Assembly (NCBI GenBank): GCA_038230515.1
Contig: JBBRND010000009.1
Location: forward strand, 78,536 to 142,535
Reading direction: 5' to 3'
DNA length: 64,000 nucleotides
Source of the DNA: JAPLDB01 sp038230515
Lineage (GTDB): Bacteria > Bacteroidota > Bacteroidia > AKYH767-A > 2013-40CM-41-45
In this document: positions 33,818-44,100 of the stretch, piece by piece
How positions within the stretch are numbered: position 1 is the stretch's first letter
How the letters are laid out: every line of letters begins with the position of its first letter
Position numbers and translations under genes: made by a program
The notes under the pieces: generated by a model
Databases searched by the model: none
What the model saw: only the letters and a program-made list of their open reading frames with translations
Told to the model about the DNA's origin: nothing

Positions 33818-34160
33818 TATTGTTTTATTTTAAACGGTGAGGCGTAAAGGTAACAGTTCCTTATTTATAAAATGTATGATTGAAGCAGTATTTTAATGAT
33901 TAACGTGTGAATATTTTAAAAGAACTTTAATTTATGATTACTTTAGTCTGATAATTAAGAAAAAAGCAGCAAAAAAAAGAAAACTACCTACTAAAGCAAA
34001 AGAAAAGTTCAATGTTTCGGTTACTGGTAACCCAATGCTTAATAAATCTCAAAAAAAGAAAAGCCTTAATAAATAGAATAGTAAGTAAGATGTTGACAGC
34101 TTAACCAGTGACTAAATGTTTTATCAAATTCACTCTTTTATCAATTGGCATTTAATCTAC
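33818..34160. other. Intergenic gap between Usp and hypothetical gene
   Basis: These 343 AT-rich bases contain no gene I can support. A plus-strand Lys-rich frame around 33,950-34,075 (ending QKKKSLNK) lacks a start codon and looks like composition. No TAnnTTTG element is evident on the minus strand. Confidence 0.4.
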
Positions 34161-34595
34161 TTACTCATTAATCCCTTTAATCGGAATTGGAAAAATAAAA
34201 GATTCCAAAACGCTGCGGTGTGCTTTTGAAACATGGCCTTTGAAGGTTGCCATACTGCGATGCATGGTTCTTGCATACTCTTTTCCCAATTTTTTTAAAA
34301 TAGATTCCAGCTTTGATAATTCATCTTTTATTGCTGCCTCTCTTTCATCTTTTCCTTTCGGTAGTTGATTATGAAGTGTGGTAATATTTTCTTCAAAAAC
34401 TTTATCTGCTTGTTGATAAAAGTTAAATAGCAAAGGGTCGCAGGAAAAAGTTTTGATGTGAGAGAATTTGATAGCAGTTTTCTTTTCTGTTTCATCCAAA
34501 CCTTCATCGTTGTTTGCGGCAAGCAACGAAATGTAAGCAGGAAATTTTAATAGCATTTCCTTTTCTGTGTCATTGAGTGTTTCTAAATTTTCCAT
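34161..34595 (-). CDS. Hypothetical helical protein of the phosphate/stress cluster
   Basis: A 144-residue, soluble, almost entirely helical protein (LNDTEKEMLLKFPAYISLLAA, then DERE-rich and KLGKEYARTMHRSMATFKGH). No family motif is recognised; the shape resembles small helical TerB-like or phosphate-cluster proteins, but without a defining signature. It lies 110 bp downstream of the DUF47 gene on the same strand, so it is probably part of the PiT-DUF47 transcript. Confidence 0.6.
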   Translation of the reverse strand: MENLETLNDTEKEMLLKFPAYISLLAANNDEGLDETEKKTAIKFSHIKTFSCDPLLFNFYQQADKVFEENITTLHNQLPKGKDEREAAIKDELSKLESILKKLGKEYARTMHRSMATFKGHVSKAHRSVLESFIFPIPIKGINE

Positions 34596-34705
34596 TTGAT
34601 TATTTTAATTGTTTGAATTTTATTTTTTATCCGCCTGATAATACTTTGCCCAACCATTATTTAATGAAAAGACAATTTGCTTTCCTTTAATAAGGTCATT
34701 TATAT

Positions 34706-35332
34706 TCAGTTCATTTTAAAAACAACATCTTCAATGCTGTTAGCAGTAATATGAATCCGCTTGCTGATTTCTTTTAACTGCGTTAAAATTTCTTTATGAC
34801 GGATAATATGTTTGATAGAATCGCTTTGAAGGAGGGTTGCTAATTCCACCGAATATTCTTTTATCAATTCATCATCCATTAAAATAATAGCATTTACCTT
34901 TGTTATTACTTCATCGTATTTCTTTTGTTTAAGCAAAGTAAAGCACTCATTCATCTGCAACATTTGTTTTTGAAGCAATAGAAATATTGCTTCATATTCT
35001 GACAGAGATGAAATAGTGTAAGCGGCAATTTCAACATCGAGATGTTTTATGCTTAGAACAATCCAATCAAGATTCAAATAAATTCTGCTGATAGCTTCTT
35101 TGTCAACAGGTGTTATCATTACTGAATTAAGTTCTATCAGTTTTTCCATCCGCTCATCATTTGCTTTCTGAATAATATTGTTTAGCTGTTCTGATGTTTT
35201 CGTTTTTTGAATGTAAATACTATGAAGCATTATTACTACCTGTTGTGTAATAACACTTTGTGCCTGAAGGTTTCCAAAGAAATCAACTTCTTTTGGAAGA
35301 ATAAAGTCAGATAATTTTTTAAATACGTTCAT
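34706..35332 (-). CDS. DUF47/PhoU-like partner of PiT phosphate transporter
   Basis: A 208-residue all-helical protein of the DUF47 (TIGR00153-type, PhoU-like) family, opening MNVFKKLSDFILPKEVDFF and containing regularly spaced helices. I chose the ATG at 35332, 5 bp after the PiT stop, over an in-frame upstream start at 35443 that would overlap PiT by 105 bp. DUF47 proteins accompany PiT transporters and are thought to regulate their activity. The gene order pit-DUF47 is the usual one. Confidence 0.85.
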   Translation of the reverse strand: MNVFKKLSDFILPKEVDFFGNLQAQSVITQQVVIMLHSIYIQKTKTSEQLNNIIQKANDERMEKLIELNSVMITPVDKEAISRIYLNLDWIVLSIKHLDVEIAAYTISSLSEYEAIFLLLQKQMLQMNECFTLLKQKKYDEVITKVNAIILMDDELIKEYSVELATLLQSDSIKHIIRHKEILTQLKEISKRIHITANSIEDVVFKMN

Positions 35333-35337
35333 GATAT

Positions 35338-36372
35338 TTAGGAAAGAAGTTTTAAGAAAATGAAACAAAATACTACACCAAGTATAATGCAGATTGGAAT
35401 ATTCAGAAGCCATCCTGTACCTATTGATTTTGCCATATTCCATCTCACATGGCGTGGTCGCTCACCTGCACCCACTCCCATAAGTGTGGTTGTTACTACC
35501 TGTGTTGTAGATGTAGGCGCACCAATGATTGATGAGGAGATAATAATTAATGCAGAACCGATTTGGTCAGCGATGGAATGGATTAATTTTACTTTGTAAA
35601 TTCCATATCCCACAGTTTTAATAATGTTCCATCCGCCAAACAATGTTCCCAAAGTAATTGAACTTGCACACAACATAATTACCCAAAGCGGAACATGAAA
35701 CACAGGATAAACTCCGCTTGCATAAAGCAGCATTGCCATTACACCCATTCCTTTTTGTGCATCATTGGTTCCATGACTAAATGCAAGCCATGAAACGGTA
35801 ATATATTGTGTTGCGATGAAATATTTTTTTGATTTAATAGTTAGTCGCCTCATTGCTTTCAACATAATTTTTATTAGAAAAAATCCAACAAAAAATCCTG
35901 CTAATGGAGAAAAAAACATTCCGATAATAATCTTGATAACTCCCTGAATGTGCCCTTGCATCAAAGCATCAATTCCCCAATTGATGTGGCTGTTTCCAAT
36001 AGCAAACAATCCGGCACCTACTAATCCGCTTGTGAGAGAAGTAGAAGATGAACTTGGCAATCCTAATTTCCATGTAATAAGATTAAATGTAGTAGCGGAA
36101 AGAATTGCAGCAATAGTAATGCTCTGCGAAACAACAGATGAAACCCCTTTAATATCTACAAATTCTCCAATGGTATCTGCAACTGCAACACCTCCTAAAA
36201 ACGGTCCAATAAAAGTAAATGCTGTAACAATTATTATTGCTGTTTTTGGAGTCATAGACATGGAAGCTATGGCTGTTGCAATCATGTCTGCCGCATCATG
36301 AAATCCGTTGGTGAAATCATAAATCATTACCGATACTATTCCAATGATTAATATGATATGTGTCGCATTCAT
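35338..36372 (-). CDS. PiT family inorganic phosphate transporter
   Basis: A 344-residue inner-membrane transporter with about ten spans and the duplicated PiT signatures: TNGFHDAADMIATAIA near residue 20 and SHGTNDAQKGMGVMA near 204. PiT proteins import metal-phosphate with protons or sodium. The C-terminal half has SSIIGAPTSTTQV, also typical. Its start overlaps the MtfA gene stop by 4 bp (ATGA), and DUF47 follows after 5 bp, so the three form a tight operon. With PPK2 immediately upstream, phosphate uptake and polyphosphate metabolism look linked. Confidence 0.95.
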   Translation of the reverse strand: MNATHIILIIGIVSVMIYDFTNGFHDAADMIATAIASMSMTPKTAIIIVTAFTFIGPFLGGVAVADTIGEFVDIKGVSSVVSQSITIAAILSATTFNLITWKLGLPSSSSTSLTSGLVGAGLFAIGNSHINWGIDALMQGHIQGVIKIIIGMFFSPLAGFFVGFFLIKIMLKAMRRLTIKSKKYFIATQYITVSWLAFSHGTNDAQKGMGVMAMLLYASGVYPVFHVPLWVIMLCASSITLGTLFGGWNIIKTVGYGIYKVKLIHSIADQIGSALIIISSSIIGAPTSTTQVVTTTLMGVGAGERPRHVRWNMAKSIGTGWLLNIPICIILGVVFCFIFLKLLS

Positions 36373-37160
36373 TTCTCTTTATTTAGTGGAATAAATATCT
36401 CCTCTAATAAATTGTATAAATCGGGATGTTTTCTCTTCATAAGTTGCGGTTTTTCAAAAAAATATTCTGCTGCAACAGCTAAAAACTCTGCTGCATTAGT
36501 TGTCCCATAAGGGTTGATGTCCGACTTTCCCTCCTGGATCAGTTTTATTTCCTGATGAATGCGTTGCAGCCAAGGCAAGGCATATTTATGCGGCAATAAA
36601 TTCTCTGGGCAGCCATCTGTATATCCATCGTCCTTATCTACTAAATGTACAAACTCATGGATTGCCACATTTGATTTTGTATTTGAATCGAAAAAGCCAT
36701 TCCGTAAACTTTGTTGAGAAAGTATCATAATATCCCGCATTGCACCACTGCCCACCATGCCAAGTACATCCCTTTCTTTTCCCTCAGTTTCATATTTTTC
36801 ATTAAACGAATTAGGATAAATCAACACCTCATGGATGTTCCTGTATTGCCATCCCTTAAAACCAAATATCGGTATAATAGCACCGGCAGCAACAAAAACC
36901 CTGTCCATATCTTCTACTATCGTTTCTATTCCTGTGATTCGCACTTTTCGCAGGAAGTTCTGAACGAGGTTTTCAAATTCATTCTTTTCTTCTTCATTTA
37001 ATCGTTGGTAAAACAACACATGCTCCTGTAATATTTTCTTTTCAATATCTACTTCCGGTTGAGGAAGTGGTGGTCTCTTTTTTACAGAAATATATATGAC
37101 AACTCCTACAATTATAATAAATATACTAAAAATGATTAATTGCATATCGTAAATTTCCAA
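36369..37160 (-). CDS. Zinc-dependent peptidase, MtfA family (M90)
   Basis: A 263-residue protein with an N-terminal membrane helix (about residues 7-24) and an MtfA-type metallopeptidase domain. The zinc site is HEFVH (168-172), preceded by the family segments FVAAGAIIPIFG and VLIYPNSF and followed by D-K-D-D-G and the NAAEFLAVAAEYFF helix carrying a further Glu. In E. coli MtfA (YeeI) interacts with the glucose-PTS repressor Mlc; Bacteroidota lack this circuit as far as is known, so the role here is open. It overlaps the PiT gene by 4 bp. Confidence 0.9.
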   Translation of the reverse strand: MEIYDMQLIIFSIFIIIVGVVIYISVKKRPPLPQPEVDIEKKILQEHVLFYQRLNEEEKNEFENLVQNFLRKVRITGIETIVEDMDRVFVAAGAIIPIFGFKGWQYRNIHEVLIYPNSFNEKYETEGKERDVLGMVGSGAMRDIMILSQQSLRNGFFDSNTKSNVAIHEFVHLVDKDDGYTDGCPENLLPHKYALPWLQRIHQEIKLIQEGKSDINPYGTTNAAEFLAVAAEYFFEKPQLMKRKHPDLYNLLEEIFIPLNKEK

Positions 37161-37166
37161 AAAATA

Positions 37167-37919
37167 TTATTCGTAAAGTTTATCTTTTCTATTTTTACTT
37201 GTTGCCGGATAAATCAAATTATAATCTTTATGAATCAGTTTCTTATTTTTGTTCTTATAATCTATTCTTGAAAGCAAATGAGAGATTAAAGCAATATGCA
37301 CATCATCTTTGTTCTCTGCATTGGCAATATACCATGGAGAATATGCGAAATTTGTTTTCTCCAGCATTTCATTTCTCGCATCAGAATATTTTTTCCACAT
37401 CCTTTGTGCTTTCTCGTCAATAGGGCTTATTTTCCATTGCTTCAAGGGGTCATCTTTTCTTGCTTGAAGGCGTTTTTCCTGTTCCTGCTTACTGATAGAG
37501 AGATAATATTTCAGCACAATAATGCCGGTATTTTCCAGCATCTTTTCAAATAAAGCCACATCAGTAAAAAAAGCTTCATACTGTTTTTCAGTACAGAAAT
37601 CCATGACGTGTTCAACACCTGCCCTGTTGTACCAGCTTCTGTTGAATATTACAAACTCTCCATTTGCAGGAAGGTGTTCAGCGTATCTCTGGAAATACCA
37701 TTCATTGGTTTCCCTGTCAGATGGTTTACCCAATGCGACTACTCTTGTTTCACGCGGACTTAAATGTTTAATAATTCTTTTTATTGTTCCGTCTTTTCCC
37801 GCAGCATCCCTGCCTTCAAGAATAACTAATATTTTCAAATCAGAAGAAATAATTTCCTTCTGAAGTTTTACCAACTCAATATAAAGTTGATGTAGAATAT
37901 GCTTTTGTTCTTTTTTCAT
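37167..37919 (-). CDS. Polyphosphate kinase 2 (PPK2) family protein
   Basis: A 250-residue PPK2. Walker A is EGRDAAGKDG (35-44). The lid/Walker B region has RVVALGKPSDRETNEWYFQRY and FNRSWYNRAGVEHVM, both diagnostic. Length and motifs match single-domain PPK2 enzymes that phosphorylate nucleotides with polyphosphate, or the reverse. The subclass (ADP-, AMP- or GDP-directed) cannot be set by eye. It precedes MtfA by 6 bp on the same strand. A 278-bp gap containing a small relic ORF separates it from the glucan synthase gene upstream. Confidence 0.95.
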   Translation of the reverse strand: MKKEQKHILHQLYIELVKLQKEIISSDLKILVILEGRDAAGKDGTIKRIIKHLSPRETRVVALGKPSDRETNEWYFQRYAEHLPANGEFVIFNRSWYNRAGVEHVMDFCTEKQYEAFFTDVALFEKMLENTGIIVLKYYLSISKQEQEKRLQARKDDPLKQWKISPIDEKAQRMWKKYSDARNEMLEKTNFAYSPWYIANAENKDDVHIALISHLLSRIDYKNKNKKLIHKDYNLIYPATSKNRKDKLYE

Positions 37920-37954
37920 TTTAATATTATTGAAAAGATTTAGCTGTTTATAAT

Positions 37955-38134
37955 TTATGTTCCTATAAATTCAATTTTGCTCTTTATTATTTTTTGGTAA
38001 AAATCAAATTCAGGCTCTCTCATCATATAAGTTTCCAAATCATTTTTCCCTCGTTTCAAACCAAAAAGTTCCATAAGGTCAATAACTTTTTTCCTGCTGC
38101 TACAGTCTGGCAAAAGGATATCATCAACTTTACA
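37955..38134 (-). pseudogene. Relic or small ORF between glucan synthase and PPK2
   Basis: A minus-strand frame is open from 38134 to the TAA at 37955 and reads like real protein (VDDILLPDCSSRKKVIDLMEL, then FGLKRGKNDLETYMMREPEF). It has no ATG before 38074, which would leave 39 residues. It is most likely the C-terminal remnant of a deleted gene, or a microprotein starting at 38074. No family is recognised. Confidence 0.35.
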
Positions 38135-38197
38135 TTAGTCAATCCCATTTAATCACCCACGCGTTTCATTGCCTCACATTCTAATTTATGTCGCTCC

Positions 38198-41100
38198 CTA
38201 AAAAGCCTCATCTGAAGTGGCATATTTAAAAGTTTTATTAGAGGTTACCAATACGTTATGTTCCGCGCCATCATCAATAAGCGAAACCATCTTATCCCCC
38301 TGCTCCATTCCATCTGCTGTAACAATCATTTCTTCAGTACCCTGTTTTTGCACAACTGCAATATGATAAACCGTATTCCTGTACCGGTAATGCACTTTAA
38401 ATGATTCCCATTCTTCCGGGATACACGGCACAAATTTTAATTTATTCCCTTCCTGATGCAAACCTAAAAAGGATTCTGTAATAAGCCTGTATAACCATCC
38501 AGCCGAGCCGGTGTACCAGGTCCATCCTCCGCGTCCGGCATGAGGTTCACGCGCATATACATCTGCCGCCAGCACGTAAGGTTCCACTTTATAAACAGCA
38601 ATTTCTTCTGCCGTTTTTCCGTGGTTCACCGGGTTTATCATCTTCAGCAGTTCCCACACACGTTTGTTATCGCCCAGCCTCGCAAAAGCGATAATCATCC
38701 ACACGGCAGCATGAGTATATTGCCCGCCATTCTCCCGTACTCCCGGCACATATCCTTTTATATAGCCCGGGTTCAGTCCCGATTTGTCAAATGGCGGTTC
38801 CAGCAATTGAATAATCTTCACCTCCTTTTGCACAAGATTTTTATAAGCCGACTCCATCGCTGTATGTATGCGTTTGTCATCTCCAGCCCCTGATAAAACA
38901 GACCAGCTTTGCGCGATAGAATCCATCTTGCATTCTTCACTAATGGAAGACCCAAGAGGTGTGCCGTCATCAAACCATGCCCGCTTATACCATTCGCCAT
39001 CCCACGCATGTTTATCAATATTTACTTTAAGTTGTTGCGCTTCTTTTTTACATTCATCAGCAAAGGCAGCATCATTGTGGAGCACGGCAATTTCCGTAAA
39101 GCGGTTGAGTATCTCATACAGGAAAAACGCCATCCATACGCTTTCTCCTTTTCCATCTTTGCCAACTCTGTCATACCCGTCATTCCAGTCTCCGGTTCCA
39201 ATCAGCGGCAGCCCGTGCTCACCATAAGTAAACCCGTGTTTTATTGCTGCCACACAATGCTCATAAAGAGAAGCAGCTTTAATAGATTGAACGGGTAAAT
39301 CATAATACGATTCCTCTCCCGTGTTTAACACGCGCCCCTCTAAGTAAGGAGCAGATTCATCCAATATACCCGTGTCTCCAGTATGTAAAATATAAAAGGA
39401 TGTTACAAAAGGCAGCCACAGGTAATCATCCGAGCAGCGTGTTCGCACTCCGCGCCCTACAGGCGGATGCCACCAATGCTGCACATCTCCTTCTTTAAAC
39501 TGACGTGATGCGCATAGCAAAATTTGCGCGCGCGTAAGCTGCGGCACCGCATGTAGAAGCGACATCACATCCTGCAACTGATCCCTAAACCCGAAAGCGC
39601 CACCTGACTGGTAAAATCCGCTCCTTCCCCACAAACGTGACGACAATGTCTGGTACGTTAGCCACCCGTTGGTAATAATATTTATGGCAGCATCAGGTGT
39701 TTCCACCTGCAATGCTCCAACAACGTGCTTCCAGTAATTCTTAACTTTTTCAAAGGCAGTATGTGCAGCTTCAGGTCCTCTGAATTGCCGCGCTATGGCG
39801 CTTGCATCTCCGGAATTTCTTCCTGCGCCAAGCCTGAAAATAATTTCTTTTTCTTCACCATCAGCCAGATCAAAAGCAATCTGTATAGCAGTGCAGGGGT
39901 CTAATGCAAGCCCTATCTTTCCGGCAAGCTTTTGCCGTTTCATCGCATCAGGGTTTTGCAGTGTGCCGTTACGTCCGATAAATTCGGCACGGTCGGCTGT
40001 GAACGACTTTTTTACATAATCCACATCAAAGAATGCAACCCTGCGATTAAATTCAGAACTGTAGGGATTTTTTGCAAAAAGCGCCCCGCTGTCAGGGTCC
40101 GCTTCCGTATGAATATGCATGGCGGTTTTTGTTCTGTAATTGCCCAGAACCCATTCCACATAACCCGTAGCAGATAACTTCCGTGCACTCCCGGATTGAT
40201 TGCGTATTTTTAAAACAGTAAACTTTACAGGAGAATCTATATCCACATACACTAAAATTTCTGAATGGATCCCGTCTTCAATATGTTCAAAAGCGCTGTA
40301 CCCGAAACCATGACGTGTAATGTAAGGTGATTCCCCTCCGGCAGGCAACAGCGTGGTTGACCAGAAATGCCCGTTCTCTTCGTCACGCAAATAAAATGCT
40401 TCTCCTCCGGGGTCGCTGACAGGGTCATTATTCCAAGGAGTAAGCCGCAGCTCATGCGCATTCTCCGTCCACGTATAAGACGATCCGCTTTCTGAAATAA
40501 CAGTACCGAAAAGAGGATTTGCAATTACATTCACCCACGGTGCAGGGGTTTTGTTTTTATTTCCGGTTACTATAATATACTCGCTTCCATCAGGAGAGAA
40601 ACCTCCCAAGCCATTGTAAAAAACTAAATCTTTTGGTAAAGGAAGAACTGGTGTTGAAGATGCCTGGTACGTTTGTGCAGGTGTGATATACGGTACAATA
40701 ACTTTTGCAAGCGGTCTGCGTTTCGAATGGTCAGCTAATGTTCCGCCATTGTCGGAAATATTAATCCGTGCTACGGTTTGAAACAATATGCGGTCTTCGT
40801 TTGATATCTGGTCAGAGGCTCTTACAAAAATTCCTCCTGGTCGGTCCGCAAGTTCTGCCGGAACAAGCGCCTGTATTTCACTTTGAAAAACCTGGCGGTA
40901 ACCATCATGCACTTCGTTCCAGATTACTAAATCAACTGCAAGACCTTTTAATCGCCAGTAAGAGTGCGCCTGTATCAATTGCTTTACCAATTGCATATTA
41001 GTTTGCTTTTCAACTTTCAACAGCACAATTGGTAAGTCTCCTGAAATGGAATATCCCCACAAACCTGATTGCCCTCTGTGATTATTGATAAGAATAGTAG

Positions 41101-44100
41101 GGTCAGCCCGAAATGCAGAATTGATAAATAGGATGGAGCTTGCAAGTCGTCCGTACAATTGCGCATCAGCCTCCGAAGCATTAATTTGCCGTAGCACCAC
41201 CTGGCTGTGCGTCCACGCCATTTCAAATACACGGTCTTTATGATGCTTATCCTGGTACTTGCTGATTAAGTTCTGGCAACCTTCCTTTGTTTCAGCAATG
41301 CCGATAATCATATCAAACGCAACCGACTCTTCAGACTCAAGCGTTATTTTATAACGTATGGCAACAACAGGATCTAACACAGAACCCTGGTTTCCCGAAA
41401 GCGGACCCGGACGATTCATCACCTGCGGATTCGCAATGCTATTTCCGCGACCAATAAATTCCATCCGATCAGTCTGGTAAGAGATTTCCTCTGATTCCTT
41501 TCCCTGCAAGGTCAGCAAATGAAACATCCAGGGAGGATGTTCATCTGCAGAACGTGGTCTGCGGCTGCAAAGAATGGCATGTTGTTGCGGAAGGATTTCT
41601 GTCTGCACAAAAAGATTACTGAATGCCGGCTGCATCAAATCCGAATCTGGTGCTGCGAGAACTACTTCTGCATAACTCGTAACATCAAGAGTCCTGCTAT
41701 TTCCCGAACGGTTTGTTACGTGAATCCTTCGCATCTCAATATCGTCTTCAGGCGAAACAACCATTTCAGTCCGTGTTTCTATGTCGTCATTGGTAGTGTA
41801 AAAGTCCACGCGCCCCTGTGAAAATGCAGCCTCGTATTTTTCTCCTTTTTTAAGTGCCGGCTGATAGGTGTTTGACCAGTATGCTTCATTTTCCAAATCG
41901 CGTATATAACAAAATGTTCCCCAGTTATCACGCGTGCCATCTTCGCGCCAGCGAGTAACTGCCACGTCTTTCCAACGGGTGTAACCGCCACCTGCATTTG
42001 TTATCATTACATGATACCTTCCGTTTGATAATAATTGCACTTCAGGTATAGCGGTGTCCGGAGTTTTAATAATTCTTATTTCTGTACCACTCTCTGTATA
42101 ATTAATATCTGCAATGTCTGTGGTATGTGCAAAGAATGTTGTTGCTCTTGGAATGCGCTCCTGGAGTAATAAAAGCGCTGCCTTAAACTGTGGTTCCGCT
42201 TCAAATAATTTTTGCATTGGCTGGTCAAGAAGCAGGTATGCCAAGGATAGCATGCTCATTCCCTGGTGATGCGCCATGAACGAATAAACAATAGCGCAAG
42301 ATTGACCGCGGGGTAAACGTGATGGTGTATAATCTATAGCTTCATAAAATCCATGACGTCCGTCAAATCCTTTTTCGTAAAGCAGCTCGAGATTTTTACA
42401 GGCTCTTTTGGGAGCTACCATCAATGCAAGCGCAGTTGCATAAGGTGCAATAACAGCATCTTCTTCAAGACCGCGTTTCATTCCCAAACCGGGAGCGCCA
42501 AACGCACGATACTGATAATTGGAATTTGAGTTTACCATGTTAAAACCGGATTCTGAAATTCCCCACGGGATACCGGTTTGCTTTCCATAATCAATCTGCC
42601 ATTGAACGGCAGCTTTATAAGTCTGGTCAAGAAGTGTATTTTCGTAAGTAGGCATTACTAACAGCGGCATCAGGTATTCGAACATCGAACCACTCCAGGA
42701 AATAAGTATCGGCTCTCCCTCTACATTGGTTAATAAGCGACTTAAAGCAAACCAGCTTTCTTCAGGAAGTTTTCCCTGTGCAATGGCAATGAAAATGCAG
42801 AACCTGGCTTCCGAGGCGAGCAGGTCATAATAACTTGAATCTACGTGATGTTCCTGGACATTGTAACCAATGGTAAACTGGTTCCTTGTTTTGTCGTATA
42901 GAAAATCCCATTCTACATCTGACAATTCACTGCATTGACGGGCAAGATTTTCAATAGAAGTAATTTGCCTGTTCGCGTCAGTAATGAATTTAGCTAAAGA
43001 CGCCTCAAATAAATCAAGCCATTCTTTTTCAGGTTGTATGCTGTCTGCAGTTTGCTGAAGCTTTACCTCTCTTTGCAATTCTCTTGCAGTATTTATTAAT
43101 TCAATCAACGTTGAATCTGCATTCATGAAAACAAAATCTTTGAACCTTGGAGGAGCAGTCATCAATAAAAACGAGGGTTCAAAAATTTGCATTGCCTCAT
43201 TCACATGCTGGAATTGTTTATTTAGTATATCCTTCCACCAATGTGTTTCACTCTCTGTATCGTTATCAGGTTCTGCAAAAATTGGCGGGTAGCTTTTCGT
43301 TAATTTCTCAACATGGGATTTTATTTCCTCTATGGTGTTAAAATTAGAAGCACACGTTTCATTCAAATCATCTATATATTGTTTCAGCAATTCAGTGTCT
43401 TTTTCTTCTTCTTGCATCGTGTCTGTTAGCACTTCTAACGTATCCAGAAGTCCTGTAAATAATTTTAAAACCGATATTTTCTGATGAGGTATTGAAAGCA
43501 AGCCCTGTTTTAATATCAGTAAATGTCCGGCAAGGTTTCCACTGTCAACAGTTGAAATATATTTTGGCAACAATGGATTCAGCGTCTGCGTATCGTACCA
43601 ATTATATAAGTGCCCCCTGTAGCGTTCCATTTTCATCATGGTATCTATGGTGTTTGTGGTTCGCTCAATAAGCTGCGCGGTGGTTATATAACCAAAGTCA
43701 AAGGCGGATATATTGGAAAGCAATGAAAGCCCGATGTTGGTAGGTGATGTACGATGTGCAATTTGCGGTACCGGTTGTTCCTGGAAATTATCAGGCGGCA
43801 GCCAATTGTCTTCCTGCTCAATAAACCGCTCGAAAAAGCTCCACGTTTTTCTTGCAACTTTCCGCAGAAAAATATTTTGCTCAATGGTAAGCCTTGATAT
43901 TTGTTTTGCCAATGGTTTGCTTGTCCACCAGGTAATGAAAGGCGCAATCAGCCACAGCACCAAAATGGATTCTGCGATAATTAGCTTTGAAGGAAAAAAA
44001 ATGGTCAGCCATGTAAATACAGCGACTGTAAGAAACGGTTCTATCCACATCGTAACATAAGATGCAAGAAGGCTGGTCGGAATAACTTTTTCTTCAATGA

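Noticed and set aside
34620..34705. Minus-strand frame ending ...GWAKYYQADKK
   Set aside because: Only about 31 codons between stops with no start codon; noted as possible relic but too short to call.
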